Position numbers and translations under genes: made by a program | Shown here: piece by piece, positions 6,382 to 6,426 of the stretch | Position numbering within the stretch: the stretch's first letter is position 1 | Layout: each line of letters begins with the position of its first letter | The notes under the pieces: generated by a model | The model's input: the letters and a program-made list of their open reading frames with translations, nothing else | What the model was told of the DNA's origin: nothing | The model's database searches: none | NCBI GenBank assembly: GCA_945876405.1 | Contig: CAMCOJ010000123.1 | Span: forward strand, 1 to 6,426 | Reading direction: 5' to 3' | Source of the DNA: an uncultured Ruminococcus sp. | GTDB lineage: Bacteria > Bacillota > Clostridia > Oscillospirales > Ruminococcaceae | Length of the DNA: 6,426 nt

Positions 6382-6426
6382 CTGTCTCTTATACACATCT
6401 CCGAGCCCACGAGACAGGCAGAAATC
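6382..6426 (+). other. Illumina Nextera (Tn5) adapter contamination
   Basis: These 45 bases are sequencing adapter, not genome. CTGTCTCTTATACACATCT (6382-6400) is the 19-bp Tn5 mosaic end in read-through orientation. CCGAGCCCACGAGAC (6401-6415) is the Nextera read-2 linker. AGGCAGAA (6416-6423) sits exactly where the i7 index belongs and equals the Nextera index I know as N703. ATC (6424-6426) is the beginning of the P7 sequence. Translated in the frame of the preceding gene it gives LSLIHISEPTRQAEI, a common false C-terminus in databases. One or two bases at the junction could be genomic by chance. Confidence 0.98.

Noticed and set aside
6382..6426. Reading the C-terminal LSLIHISEPTRQAEI as a conserved tail or sorting motif of the small membrane protein.
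   Set aside because: It is a translation of the Nextera adapter and index, not biology.

Overview
The window looks like the end of a draft contig from a low-to-mid GC member of the Clostridia, probably a Ruminococcus-like (Oscillospiraceae) bacterium. The evidence is strong AGGAGG-type ribosome binding sites, tight operons, the Firmicute style of the MurC, Nudix, YfhO and YfcE proteins, and about 45% GC by eye. The genus is an inference.

Layout from left to right. (1) Bases 1-384 hold an AT-rich plus-strand reading frame, possibly cut at its 5' end, that I cannot identify. (2) A perfect 11-bp hairpin at 392-416 separates it from the convergent murC and probably terminates both. (3) Bases 450-4858 are a compact minus-strand operon, read right to left: a YfhO-family membrane protein (probable envelope glycosyltransferase), a Nudix ADP-ribose pyrophosphatase-like enzyme, and murC (UDP-N-acetylmuramate--L-alanine ligase). 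(4) Bases 4939-5430 encode a minus-strand YfcE/MJ0936-type metallophosphodiesterase with its own extended -10 promoter. (5) From 5541 to the right end a divergent plus-strand operon encodes three small proteins of unknown function: an 84-aa helical protein with an internal duplication, a 122-aa acidic protein, and a small membrane protein interrupted by the contig end.

The last 45 bases (6382-6426) are not genomic. They are the Illumina Nextera (Tn5) adapter: mosaic end, i7-side linker, an 8-base index and the first bases of P7. The adapter is open in frame with the last gene and gives it a false C-terminus ending LSLIHISEPTRQAEI, so the biological sequence ends at about 6381.

The yfhO-nudF-murC operon points to cell-envelope work: MurC makes the first peptide bond of the peptidoglycan precursor, and YfhO relatives decorate wall or teichoic acid polymers. 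The Nudix enzyme is a housekeeping companion. No mobile element, CRISPR array, RNA gene or defence system is visible. The least explained material is the small-protein operon at the right end and the AT-rich gene at the left end. There is no gene-free stretch over 300 bases.
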